NCBI GenBank assembly: GCA_947600025.1
Contig: CANQFY010000015.1
Coordinates: forward strand, 1 to 32,785
Origin: an uncultured Oscillospiraceae bacterium
GTDB taxonomy: Bacteria; Bacillota; Clostridia; Oscillospirales; Oscillospiraceae
DNA length: 32,785 nt
Reading direction: 5' to 3'
Part shown: positions 1 to 7,620 of the stretch, one piece after another
Numbering within the stretch: position 1 is the stretch's first letter
Layout of the letters: the number at the start of each line of letters is the position of its first letter
Made by a program: the position numbers and the translations under genes
Notes under the pieces: model-generated
The model's input: the letters and a program-made list of their open reading frames with translations, nothing else
What the model was told of the DNA's origin: nothing
The model's database searches: none

Positions 1-200
1 TGGCGGCGAAAAAGCTGGCGGAGGAATTTGACCGGGATCCCGACTATTCCGCAGGCAGCCTTCGCTTCATAAGCGCGAAACAGCAGGTAGCCTTCGACAG
101 CTTAGGCAGCACCGCCGCGGAGACAGCCGCCAAAACGATAAATTCTCTGGAAAACGACTCTCTCAGCAGGATGTGGGAGGAAATCACAAATGAAGAATAA
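1..200 (+). CDS. 3' end of an unidentified gene (partial)
   Basis: An open frame (codons starting at base 3) runs in from the left edge and stops with TAA at 198-200. It has no ATG, so it is missing from the ORF track. It gives a 65-residue, charged, helix-rich C-terminus ending SRMWEEITNEE. It overlaps the start of the following ABC transporter by 11 bases and carries that gene's ribosome binding site (gtgggaggaaatcaca), so the two are probably one transcription unit. I do not recognise the family. It does not resemble the C-terminus of an ABC exporter subunit, so it is probably not the partner half-transporter. A regulator or processing protein is possible, but this is a guess. Confidence 0.6.
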   Translation, partial: AAKKLAEEFDRDPDYSAGSLRFISAKQQVAFDSLGSTAAETAAKTINSLENDSLSRMWEEITNEE

Positions 201-1905
201 GACCTTGCGCAGGGAATATATTTCCACGTTTTTCAGAGGGAATAAACTGGCGTATTGCGCCATGCTCCTTACTTCCATCCTGTTTAGCGTGCTGAATCTG
301 GCGGCGGCATGGCTCATTCAGCAGCTGGTCGACAATGTGTCGGGCGAGCCGGGCGCGTTGTCCATCAGTGTGCTGGCTGTACTGACCGTTGGGATGATCC
401 TCTCAATCATCCCGATCAAAGGACTTCAGTATTGGGCGCAGCCACAGTTTATGAAAAAAGCGTTGTCACAGTTCAAAAGCTTCGCGTTCCGGGAGCTGAC
501 ACGGAAGAATATCGCATCCTTTCAGAGCGAGGCCACGAGCGCATACCTCTCCGCGTTTTCAAACGATTTGACTTCCGTAGAGACAAACTATCTTGAAAAG
601 CAGTATGTTCTTGTTTTTAATACCGTCTGGGCGGCTGGCGCGGTGGTCCTGATGCTGCTGTACAGCCCGATCCTTGCCGCCATTGCCATCGGCCTGTGCG
701 CCCTTCCGCTCCTCGCCTCCATGCGGGAGGGGGCGCGTATGGAGAAGGTGGAGAAAGCCGTATCGGAGAAAAACGGCGAATTTACCGCATCTCTCAAGGA
801 CATCCTCAGCGGCTTCTCCGTAATAAAAAGCTTCTGCGCGGAGGACGCCGCCGTCAGTCTTTTGGAGCAAAGCAGCTCAGCGGTGGAGTCCGCCAAATGC
901 CGGAAGCGGAGGATCAGCGTTCTTCTCGGAATGATCGGCGGCATTGCGGGTTTTTCCGCGCAGATGGGGGCCTTCCTCGCCGGCGCGGTGCTGGCCTATC
1001 TGGGCTGGGGCATGACGCCGGGTATCCTGATTGTTTTTATGGATCTGACCGGCGCGGTGATAACCGTTGTCGAACAAATGCCGGAGCTTCTGGCAAGCCG
1101 CCGGGCCGCGCTGGCGCTGGTGGACAAAATGGCGCGGACGTTGGAGTTAAACGTCCGCGACGAGGGAAAGGATATCCCCCACTGTTTGGAAAACGGCATT
1201 TCGGTACATGATCTGTGCTTCGGCTATGAGCAGGACAAGGAGATACTGCACGACATCAATATAGATTTTAAGGCGGGAAAGAGCTATGCCATTGTCGGCA
1301 ATTCCGGCAGCGGGAAATCCACGCTTCTGAATCTGCTGATAGCGTCGCGCCATGACTATGGAGGAACCATCTGTTTTGACGGCGCGGAATTGCGGGATAT
1401 CAGCAGCAAGTCGCTCTATGAGCTGGTTTCCATAGTCGAGCAGAACGTGTTTATATTTGACGCTTCCATCCGTGACAACATTACCATGTTCCGTGATTTT
1501 CCTGCCGCGGATGTGGACAGGGCAATCGAGCTTTCAGGGCTGTCACGGCTCATAGAGGAGCGCGGCGGGGACTATCTGTGCGGCGAGAATGGCAAAAACC
1601 TGTCCGGCGGCGAGAAACAGCGCATTTCCATTGCCCGAAGCCTCCTGCGGAAATCGTCGGTTCTGCTGGCCGATGAGGTGACCGCCGCGCTTGACGCCGA
1701 GACAGCGCGGCAAGTGATGGACGATCTATTGAAATTAGATGGCGTCACGCGCATCGTCGTAACCCACGCATTAGTAGAATCGCTCCTAAAGCAGTATGAC
1801 GGCATCATTGTTCTAAAAGACGGCCATATCGTCGAATCTGGAATGTTTGATGATCTGATGGACAAGAAAGGCTATTTCTACGCGCTTTATACCGTGGCGC
1901 AATAA
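190..1905 (+). CDS. ABC transporter, fused permease and ATP-binding half-exporter
   Basis: A 571-residue half-exporter: an N-terminal membrane domain (about residues 15-310, several hydrophobic helices) followed by a nucleotide-binding domain. Visible motifs are Walker A GNSGSGKST (about 370), Q-loop VEQN, signature LSGGEKQRI (about 470), Walker B VLLADEV with the catalytic Glu (about 490) and the switch histidine in VVTHAL. All ATPase elements are intact, so it can act as a homodimer. The start follows a GGGAGG site inside the upstream gene, which it overlaps by 11 bases. The substrate cannot be deduced; drug, lipid or peptide export are family possibilities. Base composition is visibly less GC-rich than that of the genes to the right. 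A hairpin lies just after the stop, between it and the convergent MATE gene. Confidence 0.93.
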   Translation: MKNKTLRREYISTFFRGNKLAYCAMLLTSILFSVLNLAAAWLIQQLVDNVSGEPGALSISVLAVLTVGMILSIIPIKGLQYWAQPQFMKKALSQFKSFAFRELTRKNIASFQSEATSAYLSAFSNDLTSVETNYLEKQYVLVFNTVWAAGAVVLMLLYSPILAAIAIGLCALPLLASMREGARMEKVEKAVSEKNGEFTASLKDILSGFSVIKSFCAEDAAVSLLEQSSSAVESAKCRKRRISVLLGMIGGIAGFSAQMGAFLAGAVLAYLGWGMTPGILIVFMDLTGAVITVVEQMPELLASRRAALALVDKMARTLELNVRDEGKDIPHCLENGISVHDLCFGYEQDKEILHDINIDFKAGKSYAIVGNSGSGKSTLLNLLIASRHDYGGTICFDGAELRDISSKSLYELVSIVEQNVFIFDASIRDNITMFRDFPAADVDRAIELSGLSRLIEERGGDYLCGENGKNLSGGEKQRISIARSLLRKSSVLLADEVTAALDAETARQVMDDLLKLDGVTRIVVTHALVESLLKQYDGIIVLKDGHIVESGMFDDLMDKKGYFYALYTVAQ

Positions 1906-1948
1906 AAAAGGATTTAAAAACGCGCGGTAAGAATGGGCGCGGCAGCAG

Positions 1949-1979
1949 GCGGAAATGGATACCAAACGGTAATTTCCGC
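1949..1979. terminator. Hairpin between convergent genes
   Basis: Inverted repeat GCGGAAAT / ATTTCCGC (8 bp) with an inner TACC-AAAC-GGTA stem and a 3-base bulge. It lies between the ABC transporter stop and the MATE stop and overlaps the last base of the MATE stop codon. There is no good T-tract on either strand, so it is a weak bidirectional terminator candidate. Confidence 0.4.
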
Positions 1980-3328
1980 TATTCCTTCCCCATTTTTCTC
2001 CAAAGGGGCACAAACAGGAGGATGCCCGCCAGCATGGCGCCGCAGTCGGCGATGGGCGTCGCCCAGGCGATGGCGTTGGCGCCCGCCAAGGCGTCCAAAA
2101 GAAACATGAAGGGCACGTCCAGCCCGCCTTTCCGCAGCATGGACAGCACCAGCGGTTTTCCCTTCTGCCCCACGGACTGGAAAATGGAGATAATGACCGT
2201 GGTAATGGCCGTGAACGGTCCTGTGATGCAGATGATCCGCTGGAACATGCTGCCGTAGCGCACGGTTTCGGCGTCGTCGATGAACGCCCGCACCAAAGGA
2301 CCCGCGCAGGTGAACAGCAGGATCGCCCCCACCGTTGTGACGGCCAGGCTCAAAATCAGCGTCACCTTGATGGCGGAGCGCATGCGCTTGATATTTTTCG
2401 CGGAGTAGTTATAGCCGATCAGCGGGATCACGCCCTGGGAAAGGCCGTTGGCAATGGCGAAGCCCAGCATATCGATCTTCTTGGCGATGCCGATCCCCGC
2501 CACCGCCGCGTTGGAATAGTGGACCAGGAGCTTATTCAGGGTAATGTTGGAGAAAATCCCCATCAGGTTCATGATCGCGCTGGGCAGCCCCACCATCAGC
2601 ACCTCTTTGGGGATGCCGCCCGAGACGGAATAATATTTTGGATTAAGAGTAAGATGGAATTTGCCGCGTTTTACCAGGATCAGAATCACAAAATACAGCG
2701 TGGCGATCAAGTTGGAGAGCATGGTGGCGATGGCCGCGCCGGTAATTTCCAAATGGAATCCAAAAATAAATACCGGGTCTAACAGAATATTCAGCACCCC
2801 GCCCAGCGCCACGCCGAAGCTGGCCTGGCCGGAATAGCCCTCCGCCCGGACCAGGTGCGCCAGGGCGGCGTTCAGCACGGTTGGCACCGCGCCCACGGTC
2901 AGCGTCCAGAAAAGATAGCTGGCGCAGAAATCATATGTAAGTTCGTCCGTGCCGACAGCGGGCAAAACCACCCCGCGCAGCGCGAAAATGGCAAGCCCGT
3001 ACACAAGCGCCACGGCGGCGGCTGTCCAAACGCAAAACGCCGAGGTTTTCCGGGCCTTTTCTGTGTCTCCCAGTCCCAAACTCCGGGAGATGAGACTGGC
3101 GCCCCCGATGCCGAAGAGATTTGCCATGCCCGTCGTCAGCAAGAACAGCGGCAGACATAAGGAGGCGGCGGCCACCTGATTTGGGTCATTCAGCTGCCCG
3201 ATAAAAAAGGTATCCGCCATATTGTAGATCACGGTGATGATTTGGCTGATCACCGTGGGGACGACCAGCGCGATCACCGCCCGGGTCACCGGTGTTTTTT
3301 CAAAAAGCTCCGTCTTGTCTGTTTTCAT
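1979..3328 (-). CDS. MATE family multidrug efflux transporter
   Basis: A 449-residue integral membrane protein of the length and hydrophobic pattern of MATE/DinF transporters (12 helices in two homologous MatE repeats). The opening shows the family pattern with PTVISQIITVIYNMADTFFIGQL and later GIGGASLISRSLG. These proteins export cationic drugs or metabolites by Na+ or H+ antiport in the cytoplasmic membrane. Its ATG overlaps the TGA of the tetR gene by 4 bases (ATGA), so the two are translationally coupled and transcribed from the tetR promoter. The context of a TetR-controlled pump suggests inducible export of the ligand sensed by that regulator. The substrate is not deducible. Confidence 0.93.
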   Translation of the reverse strand: MKTDKTELFEKTPVTRAVIALVVPTVISQIITVIYNMADTFFIGQLNDPNQVAAASLCLPLFLLTTGMANLFGIGGASLISRSLGLGDTEKARKTSAFCVWTAAAVALVYGLAIFALRGVVLPAVGTDELTYDFCASYLFWTLTVGAVPTVLNAALAHLVRAEGYSGQASFGVALGGVLNILLDPVFIFGFHLEITGAAIATMLSNLIATLYFVILILVKRGKFHLTLNPKYYSVSGGIPKEVLMVGLPSAIMNLMGIFSNITLNKLLVHYSNAAVAGIGIAKKIDMLGFAIANGLSQGVIPLIGYNYSAKNIKRMRSAIKVTLILSLAVTTVGAILLFTCAGPLVRAFIDDAETVRYGSMFQRIICITGPFTAITTVIISIFQSVGQKGKPLVLSMLRKGGLDVPFMFLLDALAGANAIAWATPIADCGAMLAGILLFVPLWRKMGKE

Positions 3329-3906
3329 GCCTGCGCCTCTTTTTCTGAATTTTCCAGCAACAAAATAAAGCCTCGAACCGCCATTCGGTAGCTTTCCTCA
3401 ACATCGACCGGATATTGCCGGAAGCAGCCGGCCTCCTCCTGAGAGATAAAGCCGTGCAGGATGCTGCGAAAGACCCGCTGCAGGTGCATCATCTGCTCCC
3501 TGGTCAGGCGGTAACCAGCCATCGCCGTCATGATGGGTTCCACAATGTCAAAGCCGGCCCGGTGGATCGCGTCATTTTTCACCATGGGCAGGGAGAGAAT
3601 GACCTTGTAGAGCTCCGGACGCTCTTTGCCAAAATGATAATAAGCGTCCGCCAGGGATTCAATGGCCTCTGAACGTTCCTTTCCGGCAATGGCGCCCAGC
3701 TGTGCCTTCTTCAGTTCCGAAATCGCGTAGTATCCGATCTCGGTGTAAAGCTCATCCATGTTTCGGATGTGGTTATATAAAGAAGCCGCTTTAACATGGA
3801 GCCTGCTTGCCAGCTCCCGCAGGGAAAAGCTGTGCAGCCCCTCCGATTCGATCATCTTGATAGCGGCGTCAATGATGCCCGCGCGGGTCAAACCTTGTCG
3901 AGCCAT
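3325..3906 (-). CDS. TetR/AcrR family transcriptional regulator of the MATE pump
   Basis: A 193-residue TetR-type repressor. An N-terminal helix-turn-helix lies at about residues 10-50 (TRAGIIDAAIKMIESEG, then FSLRELASRLHVKAASLYNHI). The C-terminal ligand domain contains the RSILHGFISQEEAGCF stretch typical of the WHG-type TetR subgroup. The start is the ATG preceded by AAGGAGG with good spacing. It is the first gene of a two-gene operon with the MATE transporter (4-base overlap). A 15-bp palindrome just downstream of its -10 box suggests that it represses itself and the pump, with release by a pump substrate. That mechanism is inference from layout. Confidence 0.92.
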   Translation of the reverse strand: MARQGLTRAGIIDAAIKMIESEGLHSFSLRELASRLHVKAASLYNHIRNMDELYTEIGYYAISELKKAQLGAIAGKERSEAIESLADAYYHFGKERPELYKVILSLPMVKNDAIHRAGFDIVEPIMTAMAGYRLTREQMMHLQRVFRSILHGFISQEEAGCFRQYPVDVEESYRMAVRGFILLLENSEKEAQA

Positions 3907-3923
3907 CGTTCCCTCCTTGGTAA

Positions 3924-3938
3924 ACTAACAGTGTTAGT
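3924..3938. promoter_or_regulatory. TetR-type operator (perfect 15-bp palindrome)
   Basis: ACTAACA-G-TGTTAGT is a perfect inverted repeat with 7-base arms and one central base. On the minus strand it starts 2 bases after the -10 box, so it covers the predicted transcription start of the tetR-MATE operon. Position and symmetry fit autorepression by the adjacent TetR. Confidence 0.8.
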
Positions 3939-3940
3939 AT

Positions 3941-3969
3941 ATTGTACAACAACGCCTTCCGTTTGTCAA
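3941..3969 (-). promoter_or_regulatory. Sigma-A promoter of the tetR-MATE operon
   Basis: On the minus strand the sequence is TTGACA - 17 bases - TACAAT (-35 at 3964-3969, -10 at 3941-3946). It is a near-consensus sigma-A promoter reading into tetR, immediately followed by the palindromic operator. Confidence 0.85.
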
Positions 3970-4075
3970 GAAACAGGCATGGCGAAACGGGGTCATGTTG
4001 CACATAATTCGAACGCATAGGGCACTGATGCCTTGACACTACTTTGTGTCCCCCCCCCCGCCGGAGAGCCGGGCA

Positions 4076-4119
4076 TAAAAAAGCAGCTCCTCTTGCCACA
4101 GGAAGTGGGCAGGAGCCTA
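4076..4119 (-). terminator. Rho-independent terminator of the NCS2 permease
   Basis: On the minus strand a GGCTCCTGCCCAC ... GTGGCAAGAGGAGC stem-loop is followed by CTTTTTT. It lies about 60-100 bases after the permease stop, in the right orientation to end that transcript. Confidence 0.75.
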
Positions 4120-4179
4120 AAAGGTAAAATTCCCTCCCCGGTGGAAGGCCGGGGGGGGAAATCTTTTTAGCCTCAAATT

Positions 4180-5619
4180 TTACATGGTCACGGTGACAAA
4201 CTTCAGAATGAACAGCGCCGCGATAATGGTCACGGGAATGTCCTTCTTGGTGTACTTGCCGGCGCAGAGTGTGATCACCACATAGGCGATAGCGCCGATG
4301 CCGATGCCGTTGGAGATGGAGTAGGTCAGGGGCATCATGACCAGGGCCAGGAATGCGGGAACAGCGCTGCGCATATCGTGCATATCCACGCTGGCGAAGC
4401 CCCGGAGCATCAGCACGCCCACATAGATCAGGGCGGGGGCTGCGGCGCAGGAGGGCACCAGAGAGGCCAGGGGGCTCAGGAACAGGCAGACGCCGAAGCA
4501 GATGGCCACCACTAGGGAGGTCAGGCCGGTGCGGCCGCCGGCGGCCACGCCGGAGGCGGATTCCACAAAGGTGGTGCAGGTGGAGGTGCCGCAGACCGCG
4601 CCCACCACGGTGGCGATGGAGTCGCTGGTCATGCACTGGTTGACGTTGATGGGGTCGCCGTTCTCATCCAGCATATTGGCCTGAGAGGCGGCGCCATAGA
4701 GGGTGCCGATGGTGTCGAACATATCCACCAGGCAGAAGGTAACGATCAGCATGATGGCGGAGAAGATGCCGCCGATGGCGGGACCGGTGAAGGCCTCCAC
4801 CCACGCCTCGGGATGGAACACACCGGTGATACCGATGGTGCCGAAGTCCTTGAAGCTCTGGCCGATCTGGCCCATGTCAAAGGAGGGCGCGGTGCCGGAG
4901 GTGAGGTAGTACAGCACGGTGGTGGCTACGATGCTGATCAGCACGGAGCCCTTGACCTTATAATGCTCCAGAACAGCAATGATCAGCAGGCCCAGCAGGG
5001 CCAGCAGGGCGGGCAAGGCCACGGCCACAAACTGGCCGCTGGCAATGGCGCCGTGGATATCCACAAACTGCAGGAAGGTGTAGGGATTGTCCTGCAAAAT
5101 ACCGGCGTTCTTGAAGCCGATAAAGGCAATAAACAGGCCGATGCCGGCGGGGATGGCCTTCTTCAGGCAATCGGGCAGGGCCTTGGCGATCTTGGACCGC
5201 AATCCGGAAAGGGACAGCGCCATAAAGATGATGCCGGACACCAAAATAATGACCAGACCGGACTGGTAGCCGGCGACTGCGCCCTCTGCCGTCACGCTGC
5301 CGTCCTCCCCAAAGGCCAGCCGGGGCAGGATGAAGCACACGAAGAAGAAGGAGTTGAGGCCCATGCCGCAGGCCTGGGCGAAGGGCATTTTGGCGTAGAG
5401 CGACATCAGCAGCGTACCGATGACCGCCACCAGGATCGACGCGACGTACACAGAATTCCAAATCTGCTGCAACGCCGGGTCCGCTCCCTGGTAGAAGCTG
5501 ACGATCTGGTTCGGGTTGGTGACCACAATGTACGCCATCGCGAAAAAGGTCGTCAGACCCGCGATGATCTCGGTGCGCACGTTGGAGCCCCGTTCCGAAA
5601 TTTTGAAGAATTTGTCCAA
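4180..5619 (-). CDS. NCS2/AzgA-type nucleobase (guanine/hypoxanthine/adenine) permease
   Basis: A polytopic permease of the NCS2 family, AzgA/PbuG-like branch, which imports purine bases by proton symport. The family N-terminus is clear (KFFKISERGSNVRTEIIAG), followed by TTFFAMAYIVVTNP, the QACGMGLNSFF segment, VDMFDTIGTLYG and STCTTFVESASGVAAGGRTG, which are hallmark stretches. The ORF track gives 735 residues from 6387, but the first 250 residues overlap the NhaC gene in another frame and are not real. No ATG lies near the conserved N-terminus. I chose TTG at 5619, with GGGAG about 10 bases upstream (479 aa). GTG at 5628 is possible but sits only one base from the same GGGAG. A promoter and a 5' hairpin lie just upstream and a terminator downstream, so it is monocistronic. 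I see no purine riboswitch. Confidence 0.93.
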   Translation of the reverse strand: MDKFFKISERGSNVRTEIIAGLTTFFAMAYIVVTNPNQIVSFYQGADPALQQIWNSVYVASILVAVIGTLLMSLYAKMPFAQACGMGLNSFFFVCFILPRLAFGEDGSVTAEGAVAGYQSGLVIILVSGIIFMALSLSGLRSKIAKALPDCLKKAIPAGIGLFIAFIGFKNAGILQDNPYTFLQFVDIHGAIASGQFVAVALPALLALLGLLIIAVLEHYKVKGSVLISIVATTVLYYLTSGTAPSFDMGQIGQSFKDFGTIGITGVFHPEAWVEAFTGPAIGGIFSAIMLIVTFCLVDMFDTIGTLYGAASQANMLDENGDPINVNQCMTSDSIATVVGAVCGTSTCTTFVESASGVAAGGRTGLTSLVVAICFGVCLFLSPLASLVPSCAAAPALIYVGVLMLRGFASVDMHDMRSAVPAFLALVMMPLTYSISNGIGIGAIAYVVITLCAGKYTKKDIPVTIIAALFILKFVTVTM

Positions 5620-5647
5620 GATTTTCACGCTCCCAGTACAAAATTTT

Positions 5648-5671
5648 TTGGGGTCCGGGTGCGCCGGACCC
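5648..5671 (-). promoter_or_regulatory. Strong 5'-UTR hairpin in front of the NCS2 permease
   Basis: On the minus strand GGGGTCCGG-loop-CCGGACCCC is a perfect 9-bp GC-rich stem with a short loop (CGCAC or similar), followed by AAAAAATTTT, then the start region. It begins only about 7 bases after the -10 box, so it would form the extreme 5' end of the mRNA. It may protect the transcript from decay or take part in control. Function is inference. Confidence 0.6.
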
Positions 5672-5678
5672 CAATAGA

Positions 5679-5707
5679 AGTATACAACGCGCGGCCGCAA
5701 ATTGCAA
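5679..5707 (-). promoter_or_regulatory. Promoter of the NCS2 permease
   Basis: Minus-strand TTGCAA (5702-5707) - 17 bases - TATACT (5679-5684). The same TTGCAAT...GTATACT arrangement precedes ppdK and tldD in this window. Confidence 0.75.
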
Positions 5708-5822
5708 GAGAGAATGGGATTTTCTGTCATATTTTGTTCATAATAGCCGGAGGCAGTCCCTTCCCTCCCCCATTTTTCGGCACATTGCGCCCCATTCCTG
5801 CCCCGGGAGCGGTGGGAAAAGG

Positions 5823-7475
5823 CTATTTGCTTTTTTCCCGCTTGCTGGCGGCCAGGATCACCCCGGCCAGGAGCAAAAGGGTGACAGGAGTGGCGGCCAT
5901 GGCGACTGGGCTGGTGGTGAAGTAGCCGATCAGTCCGGCGATCAGATATCCCACGGCGCACACAGCGGCGCAGGTCATGGCATAGGGCAACTGGGTGGAG
6001 ACGTGGTTGACGTGATTGCAGTGGGCTCCGGCGGAGGCCATGATGGTGGTGTCGGAAATGGGCGAGCAATGGTCCCCACACACCGCCCCGGACAAGCAGG
6101 CGGCAATGGCAATGACCAGCATCTCCTCCGAATCGGCAAAGACGTTGCACACGATGGGGATCAAAATGGAGAAGGTGCCCCAGCTGGTGCCGGTGGAGAA
6201 GGCCAGGAATACCGCCACCACAAAAATAATGGCGGGCAGGAAGATCTGGAAAGCCCCGGCGGAGGCATCCACCAGATCGTGGATGTAGACGTCCGCCCCC
6301 AGAAGGCCGGTCATGCCGGACAGATTCCAGGCCATGATGAGAATGATCATGGGGGCGCACATGGAGCGGAAGCCGGCGGCGAAGCACTCCATAAATTCAG
6401 AGAGGGACAGCACGCCCCGCCACAGGTACAGGAAGAAGGTGAACACAATGGCAACCAAACTGCCGAAAACCAGGCCCATGGCGGAATTGGAGTCTGCGAA
6501 AGCGTCGATGAATCCCACGCCGTCAAAAAATCCACCGGTGTAGACAATGCCGATGATGCAGGCAGCGATCAGCACTACCACCGGCAGGACCAGATCGATC
6601 ACGGCCCCCTTTTCGGAGGGGGTCTCGTTGTCCGCGTCGGCGTAGGGCCGGTCCGGCGTGGTGAACAGGTCCCCAGAAAGGGCGTTTTTCTCGTGGGTCT
6701 TCATGGGTCCATAGTCTAGGCGCAAGGTAACGATCAGGAGCATCATCAGGATGGTCCCCAGGGAATAGAGGTTGTAGGGGATCGTCCGCAGGAACATTTC
6801 AAAGCCGTTGATCCCGGAGCCCTCCGGGACGGAATAGGTGACCGCCGCCGCCCAGCTGGAAATGGGAGCGATGATGCAGATGGGGGCGGCAGTGGCGTCG
6901 ATCAGGTAGGCCAGCTTGGCCCGGGAGACCCCGTGCCGGTCCGTCACCGGCCGGATGACGGAGCCAACTGTCATGCAGTTGAAGCCGTCGTCCACAAAGA
7001 TCAGCACCCCCAGCAAAATGGTGGCCAGCTGAGCGCCCACCCGGGATTTGATGTGCTTGGAGGCCCAGCGCCCGAAGGCCGCGGAGCCCCCGGCCTTGTT
7101 CATCAGGGCCACCATGGTCCCCAGCAGCACCACAAAGACCAGAATGCTGGAATTCTGCACGGTGGCGATATTGGTGACGAAGCCGCCGCTCTCGCTGTAC
7201 AAAATGGTGTTCAGGGCCAGCTCCAGATTCCCACGGGCGTAGAGCAGGCCGCCGATCAGGATGCCGAGAAACAGGGAAAAATAGACCTCCTTCGTGATCA
7301 GCGCCAGGGCAATGGCCGTCACCGGCGGCAGCAGCGCCCAGGCGGTCTGGAAGCCGAAGGGCCGGTACCCCTCCCCCACCTCGGCCGGCGTGCGGAAGGA
7401 CACAATGACAAGGGCCGCGATGGCAATCAGCGCCAGGATCAGCAGCCCGCAGCGAATAGCCTTGGATCTTTGCAT
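5823..7475 (-). CDS. NhaC-family Na+/H+ antiporter-like transporter
   Basis: A 550-residue polytopic membrane protein. It opens with a membrane helix (CGLLILALIAIAALVIVSF) and contains the family features GILIGGLLYARGN, VFVVLLGTMVALMNKAGG, FVDDGFNCMTVGSVIRPVTD, the GTSWGTFSILIPI segment and GDHCSPISDTTIMASAGAHC. NhaC-type proteins exchange cytoplasmic Na+ (or organic acids) for protons, and some relatives are malate/lactate antiporters, so the substrate is uncertain. The length is slightly above the 460-530 residues usual for the family. The start ATG follows TAAGGAGGACAGTCC. It has its own near-consensus promoter and lies upstream of, but probably separate from, the NCS2 permease. I see no terminator in the 190-base gap to that gene. 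Confidence 0.9.
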   Translation of the reverse strand: MQRSKAIRCGLLILALIAIAALVIVSFRTPAEVGEGYRPFGFQTAWALLPPVTAIALALITKEVYFSLFLGILIGGLLYARGNLELALNTILYSESGGFVTNIATVQNSSILVFVVLLGTMVALMNKAGGSAAFGRWASKHIKSRVGAQLATILLGVLIFVDDGFNCMTVGSVIRPVTDRHGVSRAKLAYLIDATAAPICIIAPISSWAAAVTYSVPEGSGINGFEMFLRTIPYNLYSLGTILMMLLIVTLRLDYGPMKTHEKNALSGDLFTTPDRPYADADNETPSEKGAVIDLVLPVVVLIAACIIGIVYTGGFFDGVGFIDAFADSNSAMGLVFGSLVAIVFTFFLYLWRGVLSLSEFMECFAAGFRSMCAPMIILIMAWNLSGMTGLLGADVYIHDLVDASAGAFQIFLPAIIFVVAVFLAFSTGTSWGTFSILIPIVCNVFADSEEMLVIAIAACLSGAVCGDHCSPISDTTIMASAGAHCNHVNHVSTQLPYAMTCAAVCAVGYLIAGLIGYFTTSPVAMAATPVTLLLLAGVILAASKREKSK

Positions 7476-7508
7476 GGACTGTCCTCCTTAAAGGGATTTG
7501 CTATCTTT

Positions 7509-7537
7509 ATTATAAGGCGTCGGCTCCCATTCGTCAA
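7509..7537 (-). promoter_or_regulatory. Promoter of the NhaC-type gene
   Basis: Minus-strand TTGACG (7532-7537) - 17 bases - TATAAT (7509-7514), about 34 bases before the start codon. A strong sigma-A match. Confidence 0.85.
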
Positions 7538-7620
7538 TCCTTAGTTTCTTCCCCCCTCGCGATTCCATGATATGCCGCCGGGAGCCCCAAAAGCACAAAA
7601 TAAACCCACTCCGGCAATGG

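Larger units (their letters stand above)
3907..4179. other. Intergenic region, tetR to NCS2 permease
   Basis: This gap holds the tetR promoter and operator, a run of ten C at 4050-4059, and the terminator hairpins of the NCS2 permease (minus strand) near 4076-4170. The second of these, around 4137-4162, is a C-rich/G-rich stem. I see no further gene. Confidence 0.6.

Noticed and set aside
4050-4059. Run of ten C
   Set aside because: A homopolymer in an intergenic gap with no associated element; it may vary in length but no function is evident.
5629-5822. Purine riboswitch before the NCS2 permease
   Set aside because: I looked for the three-stem purine aptamer pattern and found only a single hairpin at the transcript start.
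5629-6387. N-terminal 250 residues of the 735-residue ORF ending at 4180
   Set aside because: They overlap the NhaC-type gene in another frame and are Arg/His-rich. The conserved permease N-terminus begins at about 5619.
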